Of a DNA stretch of 64,000 nucleotides, positions 23,171 through 37,926 are shown piece by piece. The DNA comes from Luzula sylvatica (lineage: Eukaryota; Streptophyta; Magnoliopsida; Poales; Juncaceae): positions 1,054,001-1,118,000 of the forward strand of contig CAMPEJ010000003.1 in NCBI GenBank assembly GCA_946800325.1. The letters are read 5' to 3'. Numbering within the stretch: the first letter of the stretch is position 1; each line of letters starts with the position of its first letter. The notes beneath the pieces were generated by a model. That model made no database searches. It worked only from the letters and a program-made list of their open reading frames with translations, and had not been told where the DNA came from. The translations under genes and the position numbers were made by a program.

Positions 23171-26100
23171 CAAATGATCTCAAAATACATTATTTGAACT
23201 CCCCAAAGCATAAACAGATTGTTTTGAATCGAAAAACAAACTTTCTTAGTGCTTGTAAATTTTGGTGAAAGGTTATGTAGTAAAATATACGATTCAAATA
23301 ATCTCAAAATACGTTATTTGAACTCCCCAAAGCATAAACACATTGTTTTGAATCGAAAAACAAACTGTCTTAGTGTTTGTAAATATTGGTGAAATGTTAT
23401 GTGGTAAAAGATACGATTCAAATCATCTCAAAATACATTATTTGAACTCCCCAAAGCATAAACAGATTGTTTTGAATCGAAAAACAAACTTTCTTAGTGC
23501 TTGTAAATTTTGGTGAAAGGTTATGTAGTAAAAGATACGATTCAAATGATCTCAAAATACGTTATTTGAACTCCCCAAAGCATAAACACATTGTTTTGAA
23601 TCGAAAAACAAACTTTATTAGTGTTTGTAAATTTTGGTGAAATGTTATGTTGTAAAAGATACGATTCAAATGATCTAACAATACGTTATTTGAACTCCCC
23701 AAAGCATAAACAAATTGCTTTGAATCGAAAAACAAACTGTCTTAGTGTTTGTAAATTTTGGTGAAATGTTATGTGGTAAAAGATACGATTCAAATGATCT
23801 AAAAATATGTTATTTGAACTCCACAAAGCATAAACAAATTGTTTTGAATCGAAAAACAAACTGTCTTAGTGTTTGTAAATTTTGGTGAAATGTTATGTAG
23901 TAAAAGATACGATTCAAATGATCTCAAAATACGTTCTTTGAACTCCCCAAAGCATAAACAAATTGTTTTGAATCGAAAAACAAACTGTCTTAGTGTTTGT
24001 AAATTTTGGTGAAATGTTATGTGGTAAAAGATACGGTTCAAATGATCTCAAAATGCGTTATTTGAACTCCCCAAAGCATAAACAAATTGTTTTGAATCGA
24101 AAAACAAACTGTCTTAGTGTTTGTAAATTTTGGTGAAATGTTATGTGGTAAAAAATACGATTCAAATGATCTCAAAATACGTTATTTGAACTCCCCAAAG
24201 CATAAACAAATTGTTTTGAATCGACAAACAAACTTTCTTAGTGTTTGTAAATTTTGGTGAAATGTTATGTGGTAAAAGATACGATTCAAATGATCTCAAA
24301 ATACGTTATTTGAACTCCCCAAAGCATAAACAAATTGTTTTGAATCGAAAAACAAACTTTCTTAGTGTTTGTAAATTTTGGTGAAATGTTATGTGGTAAA
24401 AGATACGATTCAAATGATCTCAAAATACGTTATTTGAACTCCCCAAAGCATAAACAGATTGTTTTGAATCGAAAAACAAACTGTCTTAGTATTTGTAAAT
24501 TTTGGTGAAATGTTATGTGGTAAAAGATACGATTCAAATGATCTCAAAATAAGTGATTTGAACTCCCCAAAGCATAAACAGATTATTTTGAATCGAAAAA
24601 CAAACTTTCTTAGTGTTTGTAAATTTTGGTGAAATGTTATGTGGTAAAAGATACGATTCAAATGATGTAAAAATACGTTATTTGAACTCCCCAAAGCATA
24701 AACAGATTGTTTTGAATCGAAAAACAAACTTTCTTAGTGTTTGTAAATTTTGGTGAAATGTTATGTGGTAAAAGATACGATTCAAATGATGTAAAAATAC
24801 GTTATTTGAACTCCCCAAAGCATAAACAAATTGTTTTGAATCGAAAAACAAACTTTCTTAGTGTTTGTAATTTTTGGTGAAATGTTATGTGGTAAAAGAT
24901 ACGATTCAAATGATCTCAAAATACGTTATTTGAACTCCCCAAAGCATAAACCGATTGTTTTGAATCGAAAAACAAACTTTCTTAGTATTTGTAAATTTTG
25001 GTGAAATGTTATGTGGTAAAAGATACGATTCAAATGATCTCAAAATACATTATTTGAACTCCCCAAAGCATAAACAGATTGTTTTGAATCGAAAAACAAA
25101 CTTTCTTAGTGTTTGTAAATTTTGGTGAAATGTTATGTAGTAAAAGATACGATTCAAATGATCTCAAAATACGTTATTTGAACTCTCCAAAGCATAAACA
25201 AATTGTTTTGAATCGAAAAACAAACTTTCTTAGTGTTTGTAAATTTTGGTGAAATGTTATGTGGTAAAAGATACGATTCAAATGATCTCAAAATACGTTA
25301 TTTGAACTCCCCAAAGCATAAACAAATTGTTTTGAATCGAAAAACAAACTTTCTTAGTGTTTGTAAATTTTGGTGAAATGTTATGTGGTAAAAGATACGA
25401 TTCAAATGATCTCAAAATACGTTATTTGAACTCCCCAAAGCATAAACAGATTGTTTTGAATTGAAAAACAAACTGTCTTAGTGTTTGTAAATTTTGGTGA
25501 AATGTTATGTGGTAAAAGATACGATTCAAATGATCTCAAAATACGTTATTTGAACTCCCCAAAGCATAAACAGATTATTTTGAATCGAAAAACAAACTTT
25601 CTTAGTGTTTGTAAATTTTGGTGAAATGTTATGTGGTAAAAGATACGATTCAAATGATGTAAAAATACGTTATTTGAACTCCCCAAAGCATAAACAGATT
25701 GTTTTGAATCGAAAAACAAACTTTCTTAGTGTTTGTAAATTTTGGTGAAATGTTATGTGGTACAAGATACGATTCAAATGATCTCAAAATACGTTATTTG
25801 AACTCCCCAATGCATAAACAAATTGTTTTGAATCGAAAATCAAACTTTCTTAGTGTTTGTAATTTTTGGTGAAATGTTATGTGGTAAAAGATACGATTCA
25901 AATGATCTCAAAATACGTTATTTGAACTCCCCAAAGAATAAACAGACTGTTTTGAATCGAAAAACAAACTTTCTTAGTGTTTGTAAATTTTGGTGAAATG
26001 TTATGTGGTAACAGATACGATTCAAATGATCTAAAAATACGTTATTTGAACTCCCCAAAGCATAAACAAATTATTTTGAATCGAAAAACAAACTTTCTTA

Positions 26101-28130
26101 GTGTTTGTAATTTTTGGTGAAATGTTATGTGGTAAAAGATACGATTCAAATGATCTCAAAATACGTTATTTGAACTCCCCAAAGCATAAACCGATTGTTT
26201 TGAATCGAAAAACAAACTTCCTTAGTATTTGTAAATTTTGGTGAAATGTTATGTGGTAAAAGATACGATTCAAATGATCTCAAAATACATTATTTGAACT
26301 CCCCAAAGCATAAACAGATTGTTTTGAATCGAAAAACAAACTTTCTTAGTGTTTGTAAATTTTGGTGAAATGTTATGTAGTAAAAGATTCGATTCAAATG
26401 ATCTCAAAATACGTTATTTGAACTCCCCAAAGCATAAACAAATTGTTTTGAATCGAAAAACAAACTTTCTTAGTGTTTGTAAATTTTGGTGAAATGTTAT
26501 GTGGTAAAAGATACGATTCAAATGATCTCAAAATACGTTATTTGAACTCCCCAAAGCATAAACAAATTGTTTTGAATCGAAAAACAAACTTTCTTAGTGT
26601 TTGTAAATTTTGGTGAAATGTTATGTGGTAAAAGATACGATTCAAATGATCTCAAAATACGTTATTTGAACTCCCCAAAGCATAAACAGATTCTTTTGAA
26701 TCGAAAAACAAACTTTCTTAGTGTTTGTAAATTTTGGTGAAATGTTATGTGGTAAAAGATACGATTCAAATGATGTAAAAATACGTTATTTGAACTCCCC
26801 AAAGCATAGACAGATTGTTTTGAATCGAATAACAAACTTTCTTAGTGTTTGTAAATTTTGGTGAAATGTAATGTAGTAAAAGATACGATTCAAATGATCT
26901 CAAAATACGTTACTTGAACTCCCCAAAGCATAAACAGATTGTTTTGAATCGAAAAACAAACTTTCTTAGTGTTTTTAAATTTTGGTGAAATGTTATGTGG
27001 TAAAAGATACGATTCAAATGATCTCAAAATACGTTATTTGAACTCCCCAAAGCATAAACAGACTGTTTTGAATCGAAAAACAAACTTTCTTAGTGTTTGT
27101 AAATTTTGGTGAAATGTTATGTGGTAAAAGATACGATTCAAATGATCTCAAAATACATTATTTGAACTCCCCAAAGCATAAACAGATTGTTTTGAATCGA
27201 AAAACAAACTTTCTTAGTGCTTGTAAATTTTGGTGAAAGGTTATGTAGTAAAATATACGATTCAAATGATCTCAAAATACGTTATTTGAACTCCCCAAAG
27301 CATAAACACATTGTTTTGAATCGAAAAACAAACTGTCTTAGTGTTTGTAAATATTGGTGAAATGTTATGTGGTAAAAGATACGATTCAAATCATCTCAAA
27401 ATACATTATTTGAACTCCCCAAAGCATAAACAGATTGTTTTGAATCGAAAAACAAACTTTCTTAGTGCTTGTAAATTTTGGTGAAAGGTTATGTAGTAAA
27501 AGATACGATTCAAATGATCTCAAAATACGTTATTTGAACTCCCCAAAGCATAAACCAATTGTTTTGAATCGAAAAACAAACTTTCTTAGTATTTGTAAAT
27601 TTTGGTGAAATGTTATGTGGTAAAAGATACGATTCAAATGATCTCAAAATACATTATTTGAACTCCCCAAAGCATAAACAGATTGTTTTGAATCGAAAAA
27701 CAAACTTTCTTAGTGTTTGTAAATTTTGGTGAAATGTTATGTGGTAAAAGATACGATTCAAATGATGTAAAAATACGTTATTTGAACTCCCCAAAGCATA
27801 AACAGATTGTTTTGAATCGAATAACAAACTTTCTTAGTGTTTGTAAATTTTGGTGAAATGTAATGTAGTAAAAGATACGATTCAAATGATCTCAAAATAC
27901 GTTACTTGAACTCCCCAAAGCATAAACAGATTTTTTTGAATCGAAAAACAAACTTTCTTAGTGTTTTTAAATTTTGGTGAAATGTTATGTGGTAAAAGAT
28001 ACGATTCAAATGATCTCAAAATACGTTATTTGAACTCCCCAAAGCATAAATAAATTGTTTTGAATCGAAAAACAAACTTTCTTAGTGTTTGTAAATTTTG
28101 GTGAAATGTTATGTGGTAAAAGATACGATT
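23171..28130 (+). repeat. 40-monomer interval (4,960 bp) before a re-used segment
   Basis: The 13 monomers at 23,171-24,782 recur at 28,131-29,742, exactly 40 monomers downstream. The interval between contains the CCCCAATG, AGAATAAACAGACTG and GAATCGAATAAC monomers once or twice each. The bases TAAAATATACG near 23,284 and 27,254 and the chimeric AAACCAATTG near 27,555 are local oddities. Confidence 0.83.
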
Positions 28131-29742
28131 CAAATGAACTCAAAATACATTATTTGAACTCCCCAAAGCATAAACAGATTGTTTTGAATCGAAAAACAAA
28201 CTTTCTTAGTGCTTGTAAATTTTGGTGAAAGGTTATGTAGTAAAAGATACGATTCAAATAATCTCAAAATACGTTATTTGAACTCCCCAAAGCATAAACA
28301 CATTGTTTTGAATCGAAAAACAAACTGTCTTAGTGTTTGTAAATATTGGTGAAATGTTATGTGGTAAAATATACGATTCAAATCATCTCAAAATACATTA
28401 TTTGAACTCCCCAAAGCATAAACAGATTGTTTTGAATCGAAAAACAAACTTTCTTAGTGCTTGTAAATTTTGGTGAAAGGTTATGTAGTAAAAGATACGA
28501 TTCAAATGATCTCAAAATACGTTATTTGAACTCCCCAAAGCATAAACACATTGTTTTGAATCGAAAAACAAACTTTATTAGTGTTTGTAAATTTTGGTGA
28601 AATGTTATGTTGTAAAAGATACGATTCAAATGATCTAACAATACGTTATTTGAACTCCCCAAAGCATAAACAAATTGCTTTGAATCGAAAAACAAACTGT
28701 CTTAGTGTTTGTAAATTTTGGTGAAATGTTATGTGGTAAAAGATACGATTCAAATGATCTAAAAATATGTTATTTGAACTCCACAAAGCATAAACAAATT
28801 GTTTTGAATCGAAAAACAAACTGTCTTAGTGTTTGTAAATTTTGGTGAAATGTTATGTAGTAAAAGATACGATTCAAATGATCTCAAAATACGTTCTTTG
28901 AACTCCCCAAAGCATAAACAAATTGTTTTGAATCGAAAAACAAACTGTCTTAGTGTTTGTAAATTTTGGTGAAATGTTATGTGGTAAAAGATACGGTTCA
29001 AATGATCTCAAAATGCGTTATTTGAACTCCCCAAAGCATAAACAAATTGTTTTGAATCGAAAAACAAACTGTCTTAGTGTTTGTAAATTTTGGTGAAATG
29101 TTATGTGGTAAAAGATACGATTCAAATGATCTCAAAATACGTTATTTGAACTCCCCAAAGCATAAACAAATTGTTTTGAATCGACAAACAAACTTTCTTA
29201 GTGTTTGTAAATTTTGGTGAAATGTTATGTGGTAAAAGATACGATTCAAATGATCTCAAAATACGTTATTTGAACTCCCCAAAGCATATACAAATTGTTT
29301 TGAATCGAAAAACAAACTTTCTTAGTGTTTGTAAATTTTGGTGAAATGTTATGTGGTAAAAGATACGATTCAAATGATCTCAAAATACGTTATTTGAACT
29401 CCCCAAAGCATAAACAGATTGTTTTGAATCGAAAAACAAACTGTCTTAGTGTTTGTAAATTTTGGTGAAATGTTATGTGGTAAAAGATACGATTCAAATG
29501 ATCTCAAAATACGTTATTTGAACTCCCCAAAGCATAAACAGATTATTTTGAATCGAAAAACAAACTTTCTTAGTGTTTGTAAATTTTGGTGAAATGTTAT
29601 GTGGTAAAAGATACGATTCAAATGATGTAAAAATACGTTATTTGAACTCCCCAAAGCATAAACAGATTGTTTTGAATCGAAAAACAAACTTTCTTAGTGT
29701 TTGTAAATTTTGGTGAAATGTTATGTGGTAGAAGATACGATT
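28131..29742 (+). repeat. 13-monomer copy of 23,171-24,782
   Basis: The order CATTAT/AGTGCTTG, AATAATCTC, AATCATCTC, CACATTG, CTAACAATACG, CCACAAAG, ACGTTCTTTG, ACGGTTC, GACAAAC is kept. Differences seen include GAACTC for GATCTC near 28,138, TAAAATATACG near 28,368, and CATATACAAATTG near 29,287, which becomes common in the right half of the window. Confidence 0.86.
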
Positions 29743-31974
29743 CAAATGATCTCAAAATACGTTATTTGAACTCCCCAAAGCATAAACAGATTGTTTTGAA
29801 TCGAAAAACAAACTGTCTTAGTGTTTGTAAATTTTGGTGAAATGTTATGTGGTAAAAGATACGATTCAAATGATCTCAAAATACGTTATTTGAACTCCCC
29901 AAAGCATAAACAGATTATTTTGAATCGAAAAACAAACTTTCTTAGTGTTTGTAAATTTTGGTGAAATGTTATGTGGTAAAAGATACGATTCAAATGATGT
30001 AAAAATACGTTATTTGAACTCCCCAAAGCATAAACAGATTGTTTTGAATCGAAAAACAAACTTTCTTAGTGTTTGTAAATTTTGGTGAAATGTTATGTGG
30101 TAAAAGATACGATTCAAATGATCTCAAAATACGTTATTTGAACTCCCCAATGCATAAACAAATTGTTTTGAATCGAAAATCAAACTTTCTTAGTGTTTGT
30201 AAATTTTGGTGAAATGTTATGTGGTAAAAGATACGATTCAAATGATCTCAAAATACGTTATTTGAACTCCCCAAAGAATAAACAGACTGTTTTGAATCGA
30301 AAAACAAACTTTCTTAGTGTTTGTAAATTTTGGTGAAATGTTATGTGGTAACAGATACGATTCAAATGATCTAAAAATACGTTATTTGAACTCCCCAAAG
30401 CATAAACAAATTGTTTTGAATCGAAAAACAAACTGTCTTAGTGTTTGTAATTTTTGGTGAAATGTTATGTGGTAAAAGATACGATTCAAATGATCTCAAA
30501 ATACGTTATTTGAACTCCCCAAAGCATAAACAGATTGTTTTGAATCGAAAAACAAACTTTCTTAGTGTTTGTAAATTTTGGTGAAATGTTATGTGGTAAA
30601 AGATACGATTCAAATGATGTAAAAATACGTTATTTGAACTCCCCAAAGCATAAACAGATTGTTTTGAATCGAAAAACAAACTTTCTTAGTGTTTGTAAAT
30701 TTTGGTGAAATGTTATGTGGTAAAAGATACGATTCAAATGATGTAAAAATACGTTATTTGAACTCCCCAAAGCATAAACAAATTGTTTTGAATCGAAAAA
30801 CAAACTTTCTTAGTGTTTGTAAATTTTGGTGAAATGTTATGTGGTAAAAGATACGATTCAAATGATGTAAAAATACGTTATTTGAACTCCCCAAAGCATA
30901 AACAGATTGTTTTGAATCGAAAAACAAACTTTCTTAGTGTTTGTAAATTTTGGTGAAATGTTATGTGGTAGAAGATACGATTCAAATGATCTCAAAATAC
31001 GTTATTTGAACTCCCCAAAGCATAAACAGATTGTTTTGAATCGAAAAACAAACTGTCTTAGTGTTTGTAAATTTTGGTGAAATGTTATGTGGTAAAAGAT
31101 ACGATTCAAATGATCTCAAAATACGTTATTTGAACTCCCCAAAGCATAAACAGATTATTTTGAATCGAAAAACAAACTTTCTTAGTGTTTGTAAATTTTG
31201 GTGAAATGTTATGTGGTAAAAGATACGATTCAAATGATGTAAAAATACGTTATTTGAACTCCCCAAAGCATAAACAGATTGTTTTGAATCGAAAAACAAA
31301 CTTTCTTAGTGTTTGTAAATTTTGGTGAAATGTTATGTGGTAAAAGATACGATTCAAATGATCTCAAAATACGTTATTTGAACTCCCCAATGCATAAACA
31401 AATTGTTTTGAATCGAAAATCAAACTTTCTTAGTGTTTGTAAATTTTGGTGAAATGTTATGTGGTAAAAGATACGATTCAAATGATCTCAAAATACGTTA
31501 TTTGAACTCCCCAAAGAATAAACAGACTGTTTTGAATCGAAAAACAAACTTTCTTAGTGTTTGTAAATTTTGGTGAAATGTTATGTGGTAACAGATACGA
31601 TTCAAATGATCTAAAAATACGTTATTTGAACTCCCCAAAGCATAAACAAATTGTTTTGAATCGAAAAACAAACTGTCTTAGTGTTTGTAATTTTTGGTGA
31701 AATGTTATGTGGTAAAAGATACGATTCAAATGATCTCAAAATACGTTATTTGAACTCCCCAAAGCATAAACAGATTGTTTTGAATCGAAAAACAAACTTT
31801 CTTAGTGTTTGTAAATTTTGGTGAAATGTTATGTGGTAAAAGATACGATTCAAATGATGTAAAAATACGTTATTTGAACTCCCCAAAGCATAAACAAATT
31901 GTTTTGAATCGAAAAACAAACTTTCTTAGTGTTTGTAAATTTTGGTGAAATGTTATGTGGTAAAAGATACGGTT
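28999..31974 (+). repeat. 24-mer HOR unit, copy 1 (2,976 bp)
   Basis: Starts at the ACGGTTCAAATG monomer and carries 24 monomers. It matches the following unit at a shift of 2,976 bp, with differences noticed only in the first three monomers: CTCAAAATGCG here against CTCTAAATGCG, AAAAGATACG against AAAAAATACG, and CATATAC against CATAAAC. Internally, 29,619-30,610 is repeated at 30,859-31,850 (10-monomer distance). Confidence 0.92.
29619..30858 (+). repeat. 10-mer subunit (1,240 bp) within the 24-mer
   Basis: The eight monomers beginning with the GATGTAAAA monomer that ends in GTGGTAGAAG recur 1,240 bp downstream. The GTAGAAG marker occurs near 29,729, 30,969, 32,705, 33,945 and 39,401, giving the pattern 10, 14, 10 within the two tandem 24-mers. 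Confidence 0.9.
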
Positions 31975-34950
31975 CAAATGATCTCTAAATGCGTTATTTG
32001 AACTCCCCAAAGCATAAACAAATTGTTTTGAATCGAAAAACAAACTGTCTTAGTGTTTGTAAATTTTGGTGAAATGTTATGTGGTAAAAAATACGATTCA
32101 AATGATCTCAAAATACGTTATTTGAACTCCCCAAAGCATAAACAAATTGTTTTGAATCGACAAACAAACTTTCTTAGTGTTTGTAAATTTTGGTGAAATG
32201 TTATGTGGTAAAAGATACGATTCAAATGATCTCAAAATACGTTATTTGAACTCCCCAAAGCATAAACAAATTGTTTTGAATCGAAAAACAAACTTTCTTA
32301 GTGTTTGTAAATTTTGGTGAAATGTTATGTGGTAAAAGATACGATTCAAATGATCTCAAAATACGTTATTTGAACTCCCCAAAGCATAAACAGATTGTTT
32401 TGAATCGAAAAACAAACTGTCTTAGTGTTTGTAAATTTTGGTGAAATGTTATGTGGTAAAAGATACGATTCAAATGATCTCAAAATACGTTATTTGAACT
32501 CCCCAAAGCATAAACAGATTATTTTGAATCGAAAAACAAACTTTCTTAGTGTTTGTAAATTTTGGTGAAATGTTATGTGGTAAAAGATACGATTCAAATG
32601 ATGTAAAAATACGTTATTTGAACTCCCCAAAGCATAAACAGATTGTTTTGAATCGAAAAACAAACTTTCTTAGTGTTTGTAAATTTTGGTGAAATGTTAT
32701 GTGGTAGAAGATACGATTCAAATGATCTCAAAATACGTTATTTGAACTCCCCAAAGCATAAACAGATTGTTTTGAATCGAAAAACAAACTGTCTTAGTGT
32801 TTGTAAATTTTGGTGAAATGTTATGTGGTAAAAGATACGATTCAAATGATCTCAAAATACGTTATTTGAACTCCCCAAAGCATAAACAGATTATTTTGAA
32901 TCGAAAAACAAACTTTCTTAGTGTTTGTAAATTTTGGTGAAATGTTATGTGGTAAAAGATACGATTCAAATGATGTAAAAATACGTTATTTGAACTCCCC
33001 AAAGCATAAACAGATTGTTTTGAATCGAAAAACAAACTTTCTTAGTGTTTGTAAATTTTGGTGAAATGTTATGTGGTAAAAGATACGATTCAAATGATCT
33101 CAAAATACGTTATTTGAACTCCCCAATGCATAAACAAATTGTTTTGAATCGAAAATCAAACTTTCTTAGTGTTTGTAAATTTTGGTGAAATGTTATGTGG
33201 TAAAAGATACGATTCAAATGATCTCAAAATACGTTATTTGAACTCCCCAAAGAATAAACAGACTGTTTTGAATCGAAAAACAAACTTTCTTAGTGTTTGT
33301 AAATTTTGGTGAAATGTTATGTGGTAACAGATACGATTCAAATGATCTAAAAATACGTTATTTGAACTCCCCAAAGCATAAACAAATTGTTTTGAATCGA
33401 AAAACAAACTGTCTTAGTGTTTGTAATTTTTGGTGAAATGTTATGTGGTAAAAGATACGATTCAAATGATCTCAAAATACGTTATTTGAACTCCCCAAAG
33501 CATAAACAGATTGTTTTGAATCGAAAAACAAACTTTCTTAGTGTTTGTAAATTTTGGTGAAATGTTATGTGGTAAAAGATACGATTCAAATGATGTAAAA
33601 ATACGTTATTTGAACTCCCCAAAGCATAAACAGATTGTTTTGAATCGAAAAACAAACTTTCTTAGTGTTTGTAAATTTTGGTGAAATGTTATGTGGTAAA
33701 AGATACGATTCAAATGATGTAAAAATACGTTATTTGAACTCCCCAAAGCATAAACAAATTGTTTTGAATCGAAAAACAAACTTTCTTAGTGTTTGTAAAT
33801 TTTGGTGAAATGTTATGTGGTAAAAGATACGATTCAAATGATGTAAAAATACGTTATTTGAACTCCCCAAAGCATAAACAGATTGTTTTGAATCGAAAAA
33901 CAAACTTTCTTAGTGTTTGTAAATTTTGGTGAAATGTTATGTGGTAGAAGATACGATTCAAATGATCTCAAAATACGTTATTTGAACTCCCCAAAGCATA
34001 AACAGATTGTTTTGAATCGAAAAACAAACTGTCTTAGTGTTTGTAAATTTTGGTGAAATGTTATGTGGTAAAAGATACGATTCAAATGATCTCAAAATAC
34101 GTTATTTGAACTCCCCAAAGCATAAACAGATTATTTTGAATCGAAAAACAAACTTTCTTAGTGTTTGTAAATTTTGGTGAAATGTTATGTGGTAAAAGAT
34201 ACGATTCAAATGATGTAAAAATACGTTATTTGAACTCCCCAAAGCATAAACAGATTGTTTTGAATCGAAAAACAAACTTTCTTAGTGTTTGTAAATTTTG
34301 GTGAAATGTTATGTGGTAAAAGATACGATTCAAATGATCTCAAAATACGTTATTTGAACTCCCCAATGCATAAACAAATTGTTTTGAATCGAAAATCAAA
34401 CTTTCTTAGTGTTTGTAAATTTTGGTGAAATGTTATGTGGTAAAAGATACGATTCAAATGATCTCAAAATACGTTATTTGAACTCCCCAAAGAATAAACA
34501 GACTGTTTTGAATCGAAAAACAAACTTTCTTAGTGTTTGTAAATTTTGGTGAAATGTTATGTGGTAACAGATACGATTCAAATGATCTAAAAATACGTTA
34601 TTTGAACTCCCCAAAGCATAAACAAATTGTTTTGAATCGAAAAACAAACTGTCTTAGTGTTTGTAATTTTTGGTGAAATGTTATGTGGTAAAAGATACGA
34701 TTCAAATGATCTCAAAATACGTTATTTGAACTCCCCAAAGCATAAACAGATTGTTTTGAATCGAAAAACAAACTTTCTTAGTGTTTGTAAATTTTGGTGA
34801 AATGTTATGTGGTAAAAGATACGATTCAAATGATGTAAAAATACGTTATTTGAACTCCCCAAAGCATAAACAAATTGTTTTGAATCGAAAAACAAACTTT
34901 CTTAGTGTTTGTAAATTTTGGTGAAATGTTATGTGGTAAAAGATACGGTT
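31975..34950 (+). repeat. 24-mer HOR unit, copy 2 (2,976 bp)
   Basis: Monomer order is identical to 28,999-31,974, including the internal 10-mer duplication at 32,595-34,826. It opens with the CTCTAAATGCG monomer, a change seen only here and at the start of the next unit (34,951). The last duplication therefore copied this unit with that base already present. Confidence 0.92.
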
Positions 34951-37926
34951 CAAATGATCTCTAAATGCGTTATTTGAACTCCCCAAAGCATAAACAAATT
35001 GTTTTGAATCGAAAAACAAACTGTCTTAGTGTTTGTAAATTTTGGTGAAATGTTATGTGGTAAAAAATACGATTCAAATGATCTCAAAATACGTTATTTG
35101 AACTCCCCAAAGCATAAACAAATTGTTTTGAATCGACAAACAAACTTTCTTAGTGTTTGTAAATTTTGGTGAAATGTTATGTGGTAAAAGATACGATTCA
35201 AATGATCTCAAAATACGTTATTTGAACTCCCCAAAGCATAAACAAATTGTTTTGAATCGAAAAACAAACTTTCTTAGTGTTTGTAAATTTTGGTGAAATG
35301 TTATGTGGTAAAAGATACGATTCAAATGATCTCAAAATACGTTATTTGAACTCCCCAAAGCATAAACAGATTGTTTTGAATCGAAAAACAAACTGTCTTA
35401 GTGTTTGTAAATTTTGGTGAAATGTTATGTGGTAAAAGATACGATTCAAATGATCTCAAAATACGTTATTTGAACTCCCCAAAGCATAAACAGATTATTT
35501 TGAATCGAAAAACAAACTTTCTTAGTGTTTGTAAATTTTGGTGAAATGTTATGTGGTAAAAGATACGATTCAAATGATGTAAAAATACGTTATTTGAACT
35601 CCCCAAAGCATAAACAGATTGTTTTGAATCGAAAAACAAACTTTCTTAGTGTTTGTAAATTTTGGTGAAATGTTATGTGGTAAAAGATACGATTCAAATG
35701 ATGTAAAAATACGTTATTTGAACTCCCCAAAGCATAAACAAATTGTTTTGAATCGAAAAACAAACTTTCTTAGTGTTTGTAATTTTTGGTGAAATGTTAT
35801 GTGGTAAAAGATACGATTCAAATGATCTCAAAATACGTTATTTGAACTCCCCAAAGCATAAACCGATTGTTTTGAATCGAAAAACAAACTTTCTTAGTAT
35901 TTGTAAATTTTGGTGAAATGTTATGTGGTAAAAGATACGATTCAAATGATCTCAAAATACATTATTTGAACTCCCCAAAGCATAAACAGATTGTTTTGAA
36001 TCGAAAAACAAACTTTCTTAGTGTTTGTAAATTTTGGTGAAATGTTATGTAGTAAAAGATACGATTCAAATGATCTCAAAATACGTTATTTGAACTCCCC
36101 AAAGCATAAACAAATTGTTTTGAATCGAAAAACAAACTTTCTTAGTGTTTGTAAATTTTGGTGAAATGTTATGTGGTAAAAGATACGATTCAAATGATCT
36201 CAAAATACGTTATTTGAACTCCCCAAAGCATAAACAAATTGTTTTGAATCGAAAAACAAACTTTCTTAGTGTTTGTAAATTTTGGTGAAATGTTATGTGG
36301 TAAAAGATACGATTCAAATGATCTCAAAATACGTTATTTGAACTCCCCAAAGCATAAACAGATTGTTTTGAATTGAAAAACAAACTGTCTTAGTGTTTGT
36401 AAATTTTGGTGAAATGTTATGTGGTAAAAGATACGATTCAAATGATCTCAAAATACGTTATTTGAACTCCCCAAAGCATAAACAGATTATTTTGAATCGA
36501 AAAACAAACTTTCTTAGTGTTTGTAAATTTTGGTGAAATGTTATGTGGTAAAAGATACGATTCAAATGATGTAAAAATACGTTATTTGAACTCCCCAAAG
36601 CATAAACAGATTGTTTTGAATCGAAAAACAAACTTTCTTAGTGTTTGGAAATTTTGGTGAAATGTTATGTGGTACAAGATACGATTCAAATGATCTCAAA
36701 ATACGTTATTTGAACTCCCCAATGCATAAACAAATTGTTTTGAATCGAAAATCAAACTTTCTTAGTGTTTGTAATTTTTGGTGAAATGTTATGTGGTAAA
36801 AGATACGATTCAAATGATCTCAAAATACGTTATTTGAACTCCCCAAAGAATAAACAGACTGTTTTGAATCGAAAAACAAACTTTCTTAGTGTTTGTAAAT
36901 TTTGGTGAAATGTTATGTGGTAACAGATACGATTCAAATGATCTAAAAATACGTTATTTGAACTCCCCAAAGCATAAACAAATTATTTTGAATCGAAAAA
37001 CAAACTTTCTTAGTGTTTGTAATTTTTGGTGAAATGTTATGTGGTAAAAGATACGATTCAAATGATCTCAAAATACGTTATTTGAACTCCCCAAAGCATA
37101 AACCGATTGTTTTGAATCGAAAAACAAACTTTCTTAGTATTTGTAAATTTTGGTGAAATGTTATGTGGTAAAAGATACGATTCAAATGATCTCAAGATAC
37201 ATTATTTGAACTCCCCAAAGCATAAACAGATTGTTTTGAATCGAAAAACAAACTTTCTTAGTGTTTGTAAATTTTGGTGAAATGTTATGTAGTAAAAGAT
37301 TCGATTCAAATGATCTCAAAATACGTTATTTGAACTCCCCAAAGCATAAACAAATTGTTTTGAATCGAAAAACAAACTTTCTTAGTGTTTGTAAATTTTG
37401 GTGAAATGTTATGTGGTAAAAGATACGATTCAAATGATCTCAAAATACGTTATTTGAACTCCCCAAAGCATAAACAAATTGTTTTGAATCGAAAAACAAA
37501 CTTTCTTAGTGTTTGTAAATTTTGGTGAAATGTTATGTGGTAAAAGATACGATTCAAATGATCTCAAAATACGTTATTTGAACTCCCCAAAGCATAAACA
37601 GATTATTTTGAATCGAAAAACAAACTTTCTTAGTGTTTGTAAATTTTGGTGAAATGTTATGTGGTAAAAGATACGATTCAAATGATGTGAAAATACGTTA
37701 TTTGAACTCCCCAAAGCATAAACAGATTGTTTTGAATCGAATAACAAACTTTCTTAGTGTTTGTAAATTTTGGTGAAATGTAATGTAGTAAAAGATACGA
37801 TTCAAATGATCTCAAAATACGTTACTTGAACTCCCCAAAGCATAAACAGATTGTTTTGAATCGAAAAACAAACTTTCTTAGTGTTTTTAAATTTTGGTGA
37901 AATGTTATGTGGTAAAAGATACGATT
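34951..37926 (+). repeat. 24-monomer segment paralogous to 24,039-27,014
   Basis: The first monomers continue the tandem 24-mer (CTCTAAATGCG, AAAAAATACG, GACAAAC). From about 35,571 the order follows 24,659 onward at a shift of 10,912 bp (88 monomers): AATTTTTGG, AAACCG/AGTATTTG, ATACATT, GTACAAG, CCCCAATG, AGAATAAACAGACTG, AGATTCG and GAATAAC. Differences include CTCCCC for CTCTCC near 36,096, CAAGATACATT near 37,196, and ATTATTTTG for ATTCTTTTG near 37,603. Confidence 0.85.
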
